From contig JAVHPJ010000165.1 of NCBI GenBank assembly GCA_036170535.1, positions 1 through 36,513 on the forward strand: a stretch of DNA of 36,513 nt, given 5' to 3'. This stretch comes from SSF53 sp036170535. Its GTDB lineage: Bacteria > Spirochaetota > Leptospiria > Leptospirales > Leptonemataceae. The notes beneath the pieces were generated by a model. It saw only the letters and a program-made list of their open reading frames with translations. It made no database searches and was not told the origin of the DNA. Below, piece by piece: positions 1-8,800 of this stretch. Positions within the stretch are counted from its first letter, which is position 1, and the number at the start of each line of letters is the position of its first letter. A program made the position numbers and the translations under genes.

Positions 1-2
1 GC

Positions 3-1250
3 GATTTTCCGGGCACGCACGTGGTGCGACTCGAAACGAACTACCGCTCCACGGGCCGGATCCTCGCCGCCGCCAATGCGGTGATCCGCAACAATGCGCA
101 ACGCACCGGGAAAACCCTGCGCTCGGTCGCGGGTCCGGGCGAAAAGTTAAAAGGGGTTCTGGGACGCGACGAAGTGCGCGAGGCCGAGCTGGTCTGCGAA
201 GAAATCCGGCGCATGACCTTAAAGGGCGGCCGCGATCCCGGACACTTTGCGATTCTGTTTCGCACGAACTTTCAGTCGCGCGCCTTTGAGCAGGAGCTCC
301 GCAATCGCAATATTCCGCATCATGTGGTGGGCGGTTACAAGTTCTTTGATCGCCGCGAGGTGCGCGACATGATCGCCTATTTGCGCGCCATCGCCAACCC
401 GCGCGACGAAACGGCGCTCACGCGCGTTATCAACCGGCCGCGACGCGGCATCGGCGAAGGCTCGATTGCGAAAATCGGCATGTACATCATCAACGACGCC
501 AGCGAGGACAAGCTCGATTTCTGGACCGTGCTGGAACGCGTCGTATCCACGCCCGGACTCATCGACGGACTGCGTCAGGACACGGTGGCAGCCATTTATG
601 AGTTCATGGAGTTTTTACAGAAGTACCGCACAAAGTTCGGTCAGGCCAAAAAACTCGCGCCCGTGCTGGCCGAGCTGATTCGCGAATTGAACTTTGAGGC
701 GGAGTTTCGCCGCGAAGGCGACAACGACGCGGCCGTGCGCGCGCGCACCCTGAATCTTTCGGAACTCGTGAACATGTTGGGCTTTCTGGAAGACAACTGG
801 GAGGAATCGGAACCGCCTACGATCTTTGACTTTCTCGCGCGCATCAGCATGATGGCCAACGATCAGGAAGACGAGTCGCCGCGCGGGCGGGTGCAGCTTT
901 TGACGCTGCATCTTTCCAAGGGCCTTGAGTTTCCGGTCGTGTTTTTAACCGGCCTGGAAGAAGGCCTGTTTCCGGGCGCGCGCAGCCTGGAAGAAGCGCG
1001 CGACAAGGAGGCCGCCCTGGCGGAAGAGCGGCGGCTTTTTTACGTGGGGCTGACCCGCGCCAAAGAAGAACTGTACCTCACACTCGCCGGTTCGCGCCGG
1101 AAATTTGGCGAGGCGCAAATCACCCAACCGTCCCGCTTTCTGGACGAGCTGCCGCCCGATTCCATCGAGTGGATTACGCGCGAAGAAGACGGCGCGGAAC
1201 CCCAAAACGCCTTGACCGACTTTCTGGACGGACTTAAGTCCTTATCCTGA
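3..1250 (+). CDS. uvrD: UvrD/PcrA-type superfamily 1 DNA helicase, 3' part only
   Basis: This is the C-terminal part of an ATP-dependent 3'-5' DNA helicase used in repair and replication restart. The frame is open to the left window edge, so the Walker A half is missing. The first visible residues include motif IV (NYRST, about bases 39-53). Motif V lies around bases 900-970 (TLHLSKGLEFPVVFL), and motif VI around 1035-1080 (LFYVGLTRAKEELYL, with the arginine finger). The protein stops soon after the SRFLDELP segment, so any C-terminal tail is short. UvrD, PcrA and Rep cannot be separated from this fragment. A GTG at base 21 is internal and is not the real start. The next gene follows after 53 bases on the same strand. 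Confidence 0.93.
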   Translation, partial: DFPGTHVVRLETNYRSTGRILAAANAVIRNNAQRTGKTLRSVAGPGEKLKGVLGRDEVREAELVCEEIRRMTLKGGRDPGHFAILFRTNFQSRAFEQELRNRNIPHHVVGGYKFFDRREVRDMIAYLRAIANPRDETALTRVINRPRRGIGEGSIAKIGMYIINDASEDKLDFWTVLERVVSTPGLIDGLRQDTVAAIYEFMEFLQKYRTKFGQAKKLAPVLAELIRELNFEAEFRREGDNDAAVRARTLNLSELVNMLGFLEDNWEESEPPTIFDFLARISMMANDQEDESPRGRVQLLTLHLSKGLEFPVVFLTGLEEGLFPGARSLEEARDKEAALAEERRLFYVGLTRAKEELYLTLAGSRRKFGEAQITQPSRFLDELPPDSIEWITREEDGAEPQNALTDFLDGLKSLS

Positions 1251-1303
1251 TCCCCTGGATCGACCCCGGACTGAGCGAGACGTTCAGCGCAAAGGAGCGA
1301 AAC

Positions 1304-1675
1304 ATGCCTTCGAACGAGTTCCTGATTTTTGGCGGCCTGATCGCCGTATTGATCTCCGTGCTCTCCGGCGCTTTCACCCTGCTGATCGGCTACATTTTGT
1401 TTCGCGCCAAACTGAAAGCGAAACTCGAGGCCGAAATCGACGAACTATCGCTCACTTTAAAAGACAAGCTGCGGGAAGGCGTGCTCGAAGCCGGAAAGGA
1501 ACTGATGCCCGAGTTTCGTGAGGAAGTGCGCGAAGGCTTCAAAGAGGCGCTGACCCAGGCGCTGAGCGGTCAACTGCTGGAAGAAACGGCGCGCTCCATG
1601 GCGAAAAACAGCACCAATATAATGGAGACCGGGCTCAACCTGCTGCTCGGCAAATCGACGGAAAAAAGGAGTTAG
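1304..1675 (+). CDS. small membrane-anchored protein, unknown function
   Basis: A 123-residue protein that I do not recognise. Residues about 6-33 form one strongly hydrophobic segment, probably a membrane anchor. The rest is a charged, Glu/Lys-rich amphipathic helix or coiled coil (about 34-105), then a short hydrophobic patch near the C-terminus. The start is supported by a good ribosome binding site (AAAGGAG) about 7 bases before the ATG. It lies 53 bases after the helicase gene on the same strand and may be co-transcribed. The architecture resembles membrane-tethered coiled-coil proteins, but no function can be assigned. Confidence 0.75.
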   Translation: MPSNEFLIFGGLIAVLISVLSGAFTLLIGYILFRAKLKAKLEAEIDELSLTLKDKLREGVLEAGKELMPEFREEVREGFKEALTQALSGQLLEETARSMAKNSTNIMETGLNLLLGKSTEKRS

Positions 1676-1713
1676 CCCGCATTTTCAGAAAGCTCCAGCC
1701 ATGCTCCGGCGAC

Positions 1714-1741
1714 GCGCAACGCGCAACGCGCAACGCGCAAC
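1714..1741. repeat. four perfect tandem copies of a 7-base unit
   Basis: GCGCAAC occurs four times head to tail between two convergent genes (ends at 1675 and 1747). The unit length is not a multiple of three and the array lies outside coding sequence. It could vary in copy number between strains. Confidence 0.85.
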
Positions 1742-1746
1742 GCCCG

Positions 1747-2886
1747 TTAGTTCGTCGCGCCGCCGGGTTGGGTTGCACCGGGCTGTGCGGCCCCGGGCTG
1801 GACTGCGCCCGGTTGACCCGGGCCAGGCCGGGCGCCGCCGGGAGCGCCTTCGTTGGGCCGCTGGCCCTGAATCAAAAACGGATCCGACTCGGACGCCGGC
1901 ACGTCGCCGCGATTCTGACTGTTGCGACGCGGCAGTGAATATTCGTTATAAAAACTATCCGTATTGAGCTTCGCCGACTCTTCCAGCCAGATTGAGCGGC
2001 GCTCGCTGATCAGCCGATTGTAGTTGTCCTGGTGAATTTCCAGCAGTTTTAATTCCGCCGGAACGGCGAGGTTGCGCGTCTGGATTTCGCCGGGGATCAG
2101 ACGGCGGCCAATCATGTTAATTAAGAGCTTCAACACGCGTTCAAAGTCGCTCGGCTGTTCGGCTTCTTCGGGATTGCGCACGTCGTCGTAGGTGACGACC
2201 TGATACTGAGCGCGTTCTTCGCGCGGCAGTTTCGCTTCCACCAGCGCAAGCAACGCAAAACGTCGCGCACGTCGAATGCGTTTTAAGCCCTCGCGATAAA
2301 ACGAAATCTGATTCGCGTGCAGGCGCGGGTTGATATTGGCGCCGCGCGTATGAAACGAGCGCGAGGTCTCCAGATCGCGAAAGCCCAGGCGCAAAAGATG
2401 CCGTGCGCTTTGATCGCGCGTACGCACGACCAGCGGAGCGGATTCTTCGAGCAAGGCCCAGGTGGTTTCGAGATAACGTTCGAGGAGCTTGCGATAGGCC
2501 TGCTGTAATTGATTCTGGGCCTCGCGCAGTTCCCGATAGGTGCGGCCGTAATTGCCCTGCAGATACCAGAGGTTGGCGTAAAAATCGTGGGTCAGCGCCT
2601 TACGATACTGTTCCACCAGTTCCGCGCGCAGGCCGTTCGGCGAACCGTCCGGCATGGTCAGCGGCATATTGGACAGCGCGATATCGAAGAAGCGAATATC
2701 CTGACGACTCTGCTCGATCAGGATGCCCATGTTGGTCAGGTCCGGCGCCTGGGCGCCGGCGGGGGGCGGCAGGAGCAGAACTGCAAAGAGCGCATATGAG
2801 CAAAGCCGTGCGAGGGCCCGCCGACGGCGCGGCCGGCGACTGCGGCGACCCGCGGCCGGCAAGAATGTGGCAATCCAATCGAACAC
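1747..2886 (-). CDS. exported helical protein with a Pro/Gly/Gln-rich tail, unknown function
   Basis: A 379-residue protein that I do not recognise. After an Arg-rich N-terminus comes a hydrophobic signal segment (about residues 25-46, ending AGAQA), so it is probably exported. Residues about 50-330 are predominantly helical, rich in Arg, Gln, Leu and Glu, with repeated Tyr-containing helices reminiscent of TPR-like folds. The last 40 residues are a low-complexity tail built from PGA/QPG units, typical of a flexible or envelope-exposed extension. It lies 89 bases downstream of lysA on the same strand, behind a probable terminator. Nearby genes include an FcpA-like envelope protein, but no functional link is shown. 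Confidence 0.75.
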   Translation of the reverse strand: MFDWIATFLPAAGRRSRRPRRRRALARLCSYALFAVLLLPPPAGAQAPDLTNMGILIEQSRQDIRFFDIALSNMPLTMPDGSPNGLRAELVEQYRKALTHDFYANLWYLQGNYGRTYRELREAQNQLQQAYRKLLERYLETTWALLEESAPLVVRTRDQSARHLLRLGFRDLETSRSFHTRGANINPRLHANQISFYREGLKRIRRARRFALLALVEAKLPREERAQYQVVTYDDVRNPEEAEQPSDFERVLKLLINMIGRRLIPGEIQTRNLAVPAELKLLEIHQDNYNRLISERRSIWLEESAKLNTDSFYNEYSLPRRNSQNRGDVPASESDPFLIQGQRPNEGAPGGARPGPGQPGAVQPGAAQPGATQPGGATN

Positions 2887-2951
2887 GATTTTGTCCGCGC
2901 GGCGGCGAAGGCTCGCCCCCTTGTAGTATCGGATGATTATTCCAGGGAGTT

Positions 2952-2977
2952 GAAAAAGTCCAGCCGCATTGCGGCTC
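2952..2977 (-). terminator. probable rho-independent terminator after lysA
   Basis: Read on the minus strand, a perfect 6-base-pair stem (AGCCGC/GCGGCT, three-base loop, 2962-2976) starts at the lysA stop codon. It is followed by GGAC and five T residues. The stem is short but well placed. Confidence 0.5.
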
Positions 2978-4280
2978 AGAGCTCGTCCGCGAGTTCGCCG
3001 CGCACCAGGTCGGCGTAGCTTTCACGCCGCCGGATCAGCCGGGCCTGCGGCGGGCCGTCCGGCGGGCTTTCCACTAAAACCTCCGCCGGCCGGGGACGCG
3101 AATTATAGTTGGACGCCATCACAAAGCCGTAAGCGCCGGCCGAGGCCAGGCACAACAGATCGCCCGCGCCCGCGCGCGGCAAATCGCGATCCTTTGCAAA
3201 AAAATCCCCGGATTCACAAACCGGGCCGACAAGATCAGCGCGCTGACGATCGGCGAGCAAGGCCTCCCGCGCCGGCCAGATCGAATGATAGGCCTCGTAA
3301 AGCGTGGGGCGAATCAAGTCGTTCATGCCCGCGTCGACGATGATAAAGCGTTTGCCCTCGTTCTCTTTTACGTACAGCGTACGGGTCAAAAGCGCGCCGG
3401 CCGCCCCCACCAGGGACCGACCCGGTTCAAAGACCAGGGTCGCCTCTGGAAAGGGCAGTTCCTCGGCCAGAAGGCGCACATAATCGGCCGGATCCGGCGG
3501 CGCCTCTCCGCCGTAGGCGATGCCCAGGCCCCCGCCCACATCCAGGTGCTCCAGGTGCAGCCCCTCGGCCCGCAGCGCCTCGACCAGACGTCGCAATACG
3601 CGGGCCGCATCGCGAAAGCCGCTCAGGCCCAACAACTGCGAGCCAATATGAAACCCAATGCCGATCGGTTCCAGGCCCGGCAGCTCGCGCGCCAGGCGAA
3701 AGGCCGCCAGCGCCTCGCCGTGCGGAATGCCAAATTTGCTTTCTTTTAAGCCGGTGCTGATGTAGGGATGCGTGGCGGGATCGACATCCGGGTTAATGCG
3801 CAGACTCAAACGCACGGTGCGCCCGGCGCGACTCGCAATCGCGGAAAGGGCGTGCAGCTCCGCCACGGATTCTACGCTGAAGAGCAAAATGCCGGCAGCG
3901 AGGGCCTCTTCGATTTCGTGCGGACTTTTGCCGACGCCGGAGTACACGATTCGATCGGCGGGAAATCCAGCCTTGAGAACGCGGTAGAGTTCGCCGCCGC
4001 TGACAATATCCGCGCCGGCGCCCTGCTCGGCCAGCAAGCGCAGGACGCTCAGGTTCGAGTTCGCCTTTACCGCATAACAAATCAGGTGTTTGCGGCTCGC
4101 CGCGCCCGAGCGATAGGCCGCGAAGCGCTCCAGGATGCTTTTCGCCGAATACACATAGAGCGGCGTCCCGTACTGTACGGCCAGGTCCTCCAGAACCACG
4201 CCGTCCATCACGAGCCGCCCGTTCGAATATGCCAGGGGACTGATCAATACATCCTGCATAGCGGTTAACGCTTCAGCCAT
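2976..4280 (-). CDS. lysA: diaminopimelate decarboxylase
   Basis: A PLP enzyme of fold type III that decarboxylates meso-diaminopimelate to L-lysine, the last step of lysine synthesis. The 434-residue length is normal. The PLP-binding lysine is K72 in YAVKANSN. HIGSQ is at 211-215, the phosphate-binding glycine loop (GGGLG) at 249-253 and EPGRS at 285-289. The cross-subunit active-site motif CESGD begins at C355, and the late tyrosine is Y384 in AGAYGF. The ATG at 4280 gives the expected N-terminus. It is divergent from the FcpA-like gene with only 19 bases between the annotated starts, so the promoters must overlap coding sequence. Confidence 0.96.
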   Translation of the reverse strand: MAEALTAMQDVLISPLAYSNGRLVMDGVVLEDLAVQYGTPLYVYSAKSILERFAAYRSGAASRKHLICYAVKANSNLSVLRLLAEQGAGADIVSGGELYRVLKAGFPADRIVYSGVGKSPHEIEEALAAGILLFSVESVAELHALSAIASRAGRTVRLSLRINPDVDPATHPYISTGLKESKFGIPHGEALAAFRLARELPGLEPIGIGFHIGSQLLGLSGFRDAARVLRRLVEALRAEGLHLEHLDVGGGLGIAYGGEAPPDPADYVRLLAEELPFPEATLVFEPGRSLVGAAGALLTRTLYVKENEGKRFIIVDAGMNDLIRPTLYEAYHSIWPAREALLADRQRADLVGPVCESGDFFAKDRDLPRAGAGDLLCLASAGAYGFVMASNYNSRPRPAEVLVESPPDGPPQARLIRRRESYADLVRGELADEL

Positions 4281-4299
4281 TTCTGCCGACCCTCTATAT

Positions 4300-5364
4300 A
4301 TGATAGCCCGTGCTTCGAGCAGACGGCGTATTGCGCTGCCCTTCCGCCTGCCTTCCGGTCAGCGACCGACCGCTCCGGCGCGATCCGCGACGTCCTGGAC
4401 CACTTCGCTCCGGGCCCCGGCCGCGGCAAGCAGAGCCCGGAGCCGCCTCCGCCGGCTCGGTCTTGCGCTCGCTGCAGGTTTGCTTCTGAGCGCCGGCCTG
4501 GTTGCAGAAACAAACGACGGCGCCGCCACAACGCCGCGCCGCGACCCAACGGAAGAAACGTCCTTCTTTTTTGGCGATGGCGCCGACCTGGATCGCCGCA
4601 CCGGCGACGACGTCTACAATCACGCCTTTGATCGCGGCGATTCAAGCTCCGGCGTTCAGGAAGAAACGACCGACACGGGCCGCTGGGTCGACGCCGACAT
4701 CACGAATCTCTTTCCCGATCTACAGGTGATCGACCAGGTCAGCGCTGAGTCGTCGCTGCAACGCCTCGAGACTGCACGCCGGCTCTTCAACGAAGCGCGC
4801 GGTATTTTACTCGCCGGCGAAGGCGCAGCGCGGGCGGAACGCCAGCGGCTCACCCAGGAAAAAACTCTGCAGGGCTGGCAGGCGATCGATCGCGAAGATT
4901 CCATCCGGCGGCGGGAAAACCAGATTCTGAGCCGCAGCCGCGTAGAAGCCGTTGGCTATCTGGTACGGGCGATGAACACAATGGATCAGGTGCGCAACCC
5001 GACTGTCGCCGCCTCGACTCAGTATATGGATCTTTTGACCAACATCTACCGCCAGTACGTGAAGCAGCAGTTCCAGCTGCGCAACTTTACCCACTGCGTC
5101 GAGGTGCTCGAGAACTACTTACGCTTGCGCCCCGAACATGCTCGGGATCCGGAAGCGCATCGGCTCCTGGCCGCGTGTTATCGCTACCACGAAGTGCTGG
5201 CGCGGCGGATGCAGGACATCCGCTCGGCCATGGATTTCAAACGTAAAAAGAACGAACATCTGCTGCTTTATGCGCGCCTCGCCTTTGGGCCGGAGTCGCC
5301 GGAATTCGCAGCGATCAAGCGCGGAGTCGATCGCGACCTTCAGGTAAACGAGATCGAAAGCTGA
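4300..5364 (+). CDS. fcpA: FcpA-like exported helical protein (possible flagellar sheath/coiling protein)
   Basis: A 354-residue exported protein. An unusually long Arg-rich N-terminus precedes a signal segment at about residues 50-69 (ending AGLVAE). No ATG or GTG lies between the first codon and that segment, so the start is uncertain. From about residue 175 onward the helices resemble FcpA of Leptospira as I remember it: charged helices, a region like VKQQFQLRN with VLENYLRLR, then KRKKNEHLLLYARLAFG, the SPEF segment and a terminal NRD/DRD-like end. In Leptospira, FcpA coats the periplasmic flagellar filament and is needed for its coiled shape and for motility. It could instead be a TPR-like paralogue. 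The resemblance is from memory, not a search. Confidence 0.6.
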   Translation: MIARASSRRRIALPFRLPSGQRPTAPARSATSWTTSLRAPAAASRARSRLRRLGLALAAGLLLSAGLVAETNDGAATTPRRDPTEETSFFFGDGADLDRRTGDDVYNHAFDRGDSSSGVQEETTDTGRWVDADITNLFPDLQVIDQVSAESSLQRLETARRLFNEARGILLAGEGAARAERQRLTQEKTLQGWQAIDREDSIRRRENQILSRSRVEAVGYLVRAMNTMDQVRNPTVAASTQYMDLLTNIYRQYVKQQFQLRNFTHCVEVLENYLRLRPEHARDPEAHRLLAACYRYHEVLARRMQDIRSAMDFKRKKNEHLLLYARLAFGPESPEFAAIKRGVDRDLQVNEIES

Positions 5365-5365
5365 C

Positions 5366-5386
5366 CCGGGGCCGCCGCGGGCCCGG
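5366..5386 (+). terminator. weak hairpin after the FcpA-like gene
   Basis: An 8-base stem with one mismatch (CCGGGGCC with GGGCCCGG, five-base loop) begins two bases after the stop codon. It is followed by a C/T-rich run rather than a clean T tract, so termination is only possible. Confidence 0.3.
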
Positions 5387-5599
5387 TTCTGACCCCCTTT
5401 CCCCGGCCTTGTTAACGTTTTTTTTCCCGGCAAATCGGATTCTGTCTCATTCTTCAGGGTTGACAGGCGCCGGAAGCGGCCTGATCTTGCCTTCCCCGCG
5501 GCCGGGCATACGACATAAGGATCAGAGCGGAACACGGAATTCTTACAAAACTCGTCATTTTTCATTGACCCGATTTTTTAAGTTTTTCGACTTTGACTC

Positions 5600-5689
5600 G
5601 ATCCATGTGACATAATTCCAGGCCTCCACGGGAATCGTTGGAATACGAGCAAGGGATTCAGCGGTTCGGATCAACGCGACATAATCCAG
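5600..5689. promoter_or_regulatory. two imperfect direct repeats upstream of nrdJ, candidate operator or promoter elements
   Basis: The segments at 5600-5621 and 5669-5689 match over GATC-A-G-GACATAAT-CCAG with three substitutions and one indel. They are 69 bases apart and 130-220 bases before nrdJ. The core CATAAT also resembles a -10 hexamer. A third, shorter GACATAA lies at 5512-5518. They may be regulator binding sites or duplicated promoter elements. Confidence 0.4.
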
Positions 5690-5818
5690 CAGACGCTGCG
5701 CCGGACGGGGAGCGCGGCGCCTGACAGGCGAAAGAAATATTCGCTTTACGGATATGTAGTAGTTCGCTTCTTTGCAGAGCGGGCGCGCACCGAACCACGG
5801 CAGTTAAGGGAGCACAGT

Positions 5819-8800
5819 ATGCGCATCAAACGTTACTATACATCGAACATCGAAAACCGTCGCGGACCGGGCGAGGCCCACTTAAATACGGCCGTCTGGG
5901 AACTCTTCCCCTGGGCCGCGCGCGTCTCGAAGATTGTAAATCCGGACGGCAAGGCCGTCTTTGAAGCTCCCGCCGTTGACGTTCCCGAGGGCTGGTCCCA
6001 GGTCGCGGTTGATATTCTCGCGCAGAAATACTTTCGCAAGGCCGGCATCCCCGCGGTTACCCGCGCCGTTCCCGAAGACGATGTGCCTGAATGGCTGTGG
6101 CGCCGCGTTCCGGACGAAGCGGCGCTGGCCGCCCTCCCCGCCGAGCAGCGCTACATCGGCGAGACCAGTGCTAAACAGGTCTTTCATCGGCTGGCCGGCT
6201 GCTGGGCCTACTGGGCCTTCAAACACAAGTACTTTGATAACGAAGCGGATGTACGCGCCTTTTACGAGGAACTCGTGTACGTGCTTGCATCGCAAACAGC
6301 GGCGCCCAATTCCCCGCAGTGGTTCAACACCGGCCTGCATTGGGCCTATGGCATCGACGGCGCCGGGCAGGGTCACTACTACGTAGACCCGGCCTCCGGC
6401 GTACTCACGCGTTCTAACTCGGCCTACGAGCATCCCCAGCCGCACGCCTGCTTTATTCAATCGATCACGGACGACCTCGTAAACGAAGGCGGCATCATGG
6501 ATCTGTGGGTGCGTGAAGCGCGCCTCTTCAAATACGGCTCCGGCACCGGCACAAACTTCTCCAATTTGCGCGGCGAAGGCGAGCCGCTGTCCGGCGGCGG
6601 CAAAAGCTCCGGTCTCATGAGCTTTCTGAAAATCGGCGATCGCGCCGCCGGCGCCATCAAATCGGGCGGCACCACGCGCCGCGCAGCGAAGATGGTCAGC
6701 CTGGATATGGACCATCCGGACATCCACGAGTTTATCAACTGGAAAGCGATCGAGGAGCAAAAGGTCGTGGCGATGGTCGCCGGTTCAAAGCTCGCCAATC
6801 GCCATCTCAACGCGATCATGAAAGCCGCCCATGCCGGCGCCGATCCGGCCGGCCGTTTCGAGCCGTCGAAAAATCCGGAACTCAAAAAGGCGATCAAGGA
6901 AGCGCGCAAAGTGGAGATTCCGGAAAGCTACATCCGCCGCGTGCTGGATCTGGCGCAACAGGGCTTCACCTCGATCCTGTTTGAAGAGCTCACCACCGAC
7001 TGGCAGAGCAAGGCCTACCAGACCGTTTCCGGACAGAATTCGAACAACTCCGTGCGCATCACCAACGACTTCATGCGCACGGTGGAAACCGACGGCGATT
7101 GGTCGCTGTACTGGAGAACGGAGCGCGAACGCGCTCAGGCGGAAAACCGCGCCCCGCGGCCGTACCGCACGCTGAAAGCGAAAGAACTCTGGAATGAAAT
7201 CGCCTACGCCGCCTGGGCTTCGGCCGATCCTGGCGTACAATACGATACGACCATCAACGAGTGGCACACCTGCCCCGCGGACGGCCGCATAAACGCCTCA
7301 AACCCCTGCTCCGAATACATGTTCCTCGACGATACGGCCTGTAACCTTGCGTCGATGAACCTGATGAAGTTTCTGAACGTCGAAACCGGCGAGTTCGACG
7401 ATCTCGCCTATCGCCACACGACGCGCATTCTGACGATCGTGCTGGAAGTCTCCGTCACCATGGCGCAGTATCCTTCGGCGAAAATCGCAGAACTCTCTTA
7501 TGTATTCCGCACCCTGGGTCTGGGCTATGCGAATCTCGGCTCGCTGCTGATGGTGCTCGGCATTCCTTACGATTCCGATCGCGGCCGCGCCATCTGCGGC
7601 GCGCTAACCGCCATCATGCATATGAACTCGTATGCAACCAGCGCAGAAATGGCCAAAAAGCTGGGACCGTTTCAGGGCTACGCAAAAAACCGCGACTCCA
7701 TGCTGCGGGTCATTCGTAATCACCGCCGCGCGGCATACAACGTTCCGGCGTCCGAATACGAAGGCCTTACAACTCCACCGCTCGGCATTGATCCGGTCCA
7801 TTGCCCGGACTATCTGTTAAAAGCTGCGCGCGAAGAATCCGACCGGGCGCTCAGCATGGGCGAAGAATTCGGTTTCCGCAACGCCCAGGTCACCGTGCTC
7901 GCGCCGACCGGCACCATCGGTCTTGTGATGGATTGCGACACGACGGGCATTGAACCGGACTTCGCCCTGGTAAAATACAAGAAGCTGGCCGGCGGCGGGT
8001 ATTTTAAGATCATCAACCAGACTGTTCCGCCGGCGCTGGGTCGCCTGGGCTACTCCGCGACGCAGGTCGATGAGATCATCAAATATTGCATCGGCCACGG
8101 CACGCTCAAAACGGCGGCGACGATCAATCACGCACGCCTGCGCGAAAAAGGCTTCACCGACGACGTCCTGGAGCGCATCGAAGGCGCGCTTAAGACCGCG
8201 TTTGACATAAGCTTCGTGTTCAACAAATACACGATCGGCGAAGCCTTTTTGCGCAACACCCTCGGTCTTGGCGACGAGATCGACGGCATGGATTTTAATT
8301 TGCTCGAGCGCCTGGGCTTCTCACGGGAAGACATTCGCCTGGCGAACGACCATGTGTGCGGAACCATGACCATCGAGGGCGCGCCCCACCTGAAGCAGGA
8401 GCACTATCCGATCTTTGATTGCGCCAACAAGTGCGGTCGCTACGGCAAACGTTTCCTGAACTGGCAGTCGCACATTCGCATGATGGCGGCGGCCCAGCCT
8501 TTCCTCTCCGGCGCAATTTCAAAAACCATCAACATGCCGGAAGAAGCGAGCGTAAAAGAGGTCGAAGAGGCCTACATGCTCTCCTGGAAGCTGATGAACA
8601 AAGCGGTTGCGCTCTACCGCGACGGCTCCAAGCTTTCGCAGCCGCTCAGCATTAAGTCCGACGACAGCGACGAAGAAGACGAAGAGAAAACGGACAATGC
8701 GGGCGGAGCTGCAGTCAGCAGCGTTGCCGCCGCCGCTCCAAAATCCGCTGTCGAACAGGCCGCCGAGAAGATCGTCTATCGCTATATGGCCAAACGCCGG

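Larger units (their letters stand above)
5365..5818. other. 454-base non-coding region between the FcpA-like gene and nrdJ
   Basis: No convincing ORF is present. It holds a GC-rich hairpin right after the upstream stop (5366-5386), a T-rich tract near 5418-5425, two near-identical 21-22 base repeats (5600-5621 and 5669-5689), and the nrdJ ribosome binding site (AAGGGAG, 5806-5812). I looked for a cobalamin riboswitch B12 box and a clear NrdR box and saw neither. Confidence 0.7.

Noticed and set aside
5460..5488. TTGACA at 5460-5465 as a -35 box of a promoter
   Set aside because: The hexamer 17 bases downstream is GATCTT, a poor -10 match, so I did not list it as a promoter.
5365..5818. Possible cobalamin riboswitch before the B12-dependent nrdJ
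   Set aside because: The conserved B12 box and paired core elements could not be found by eye on the plus strand; the region shows direct repeats instead.
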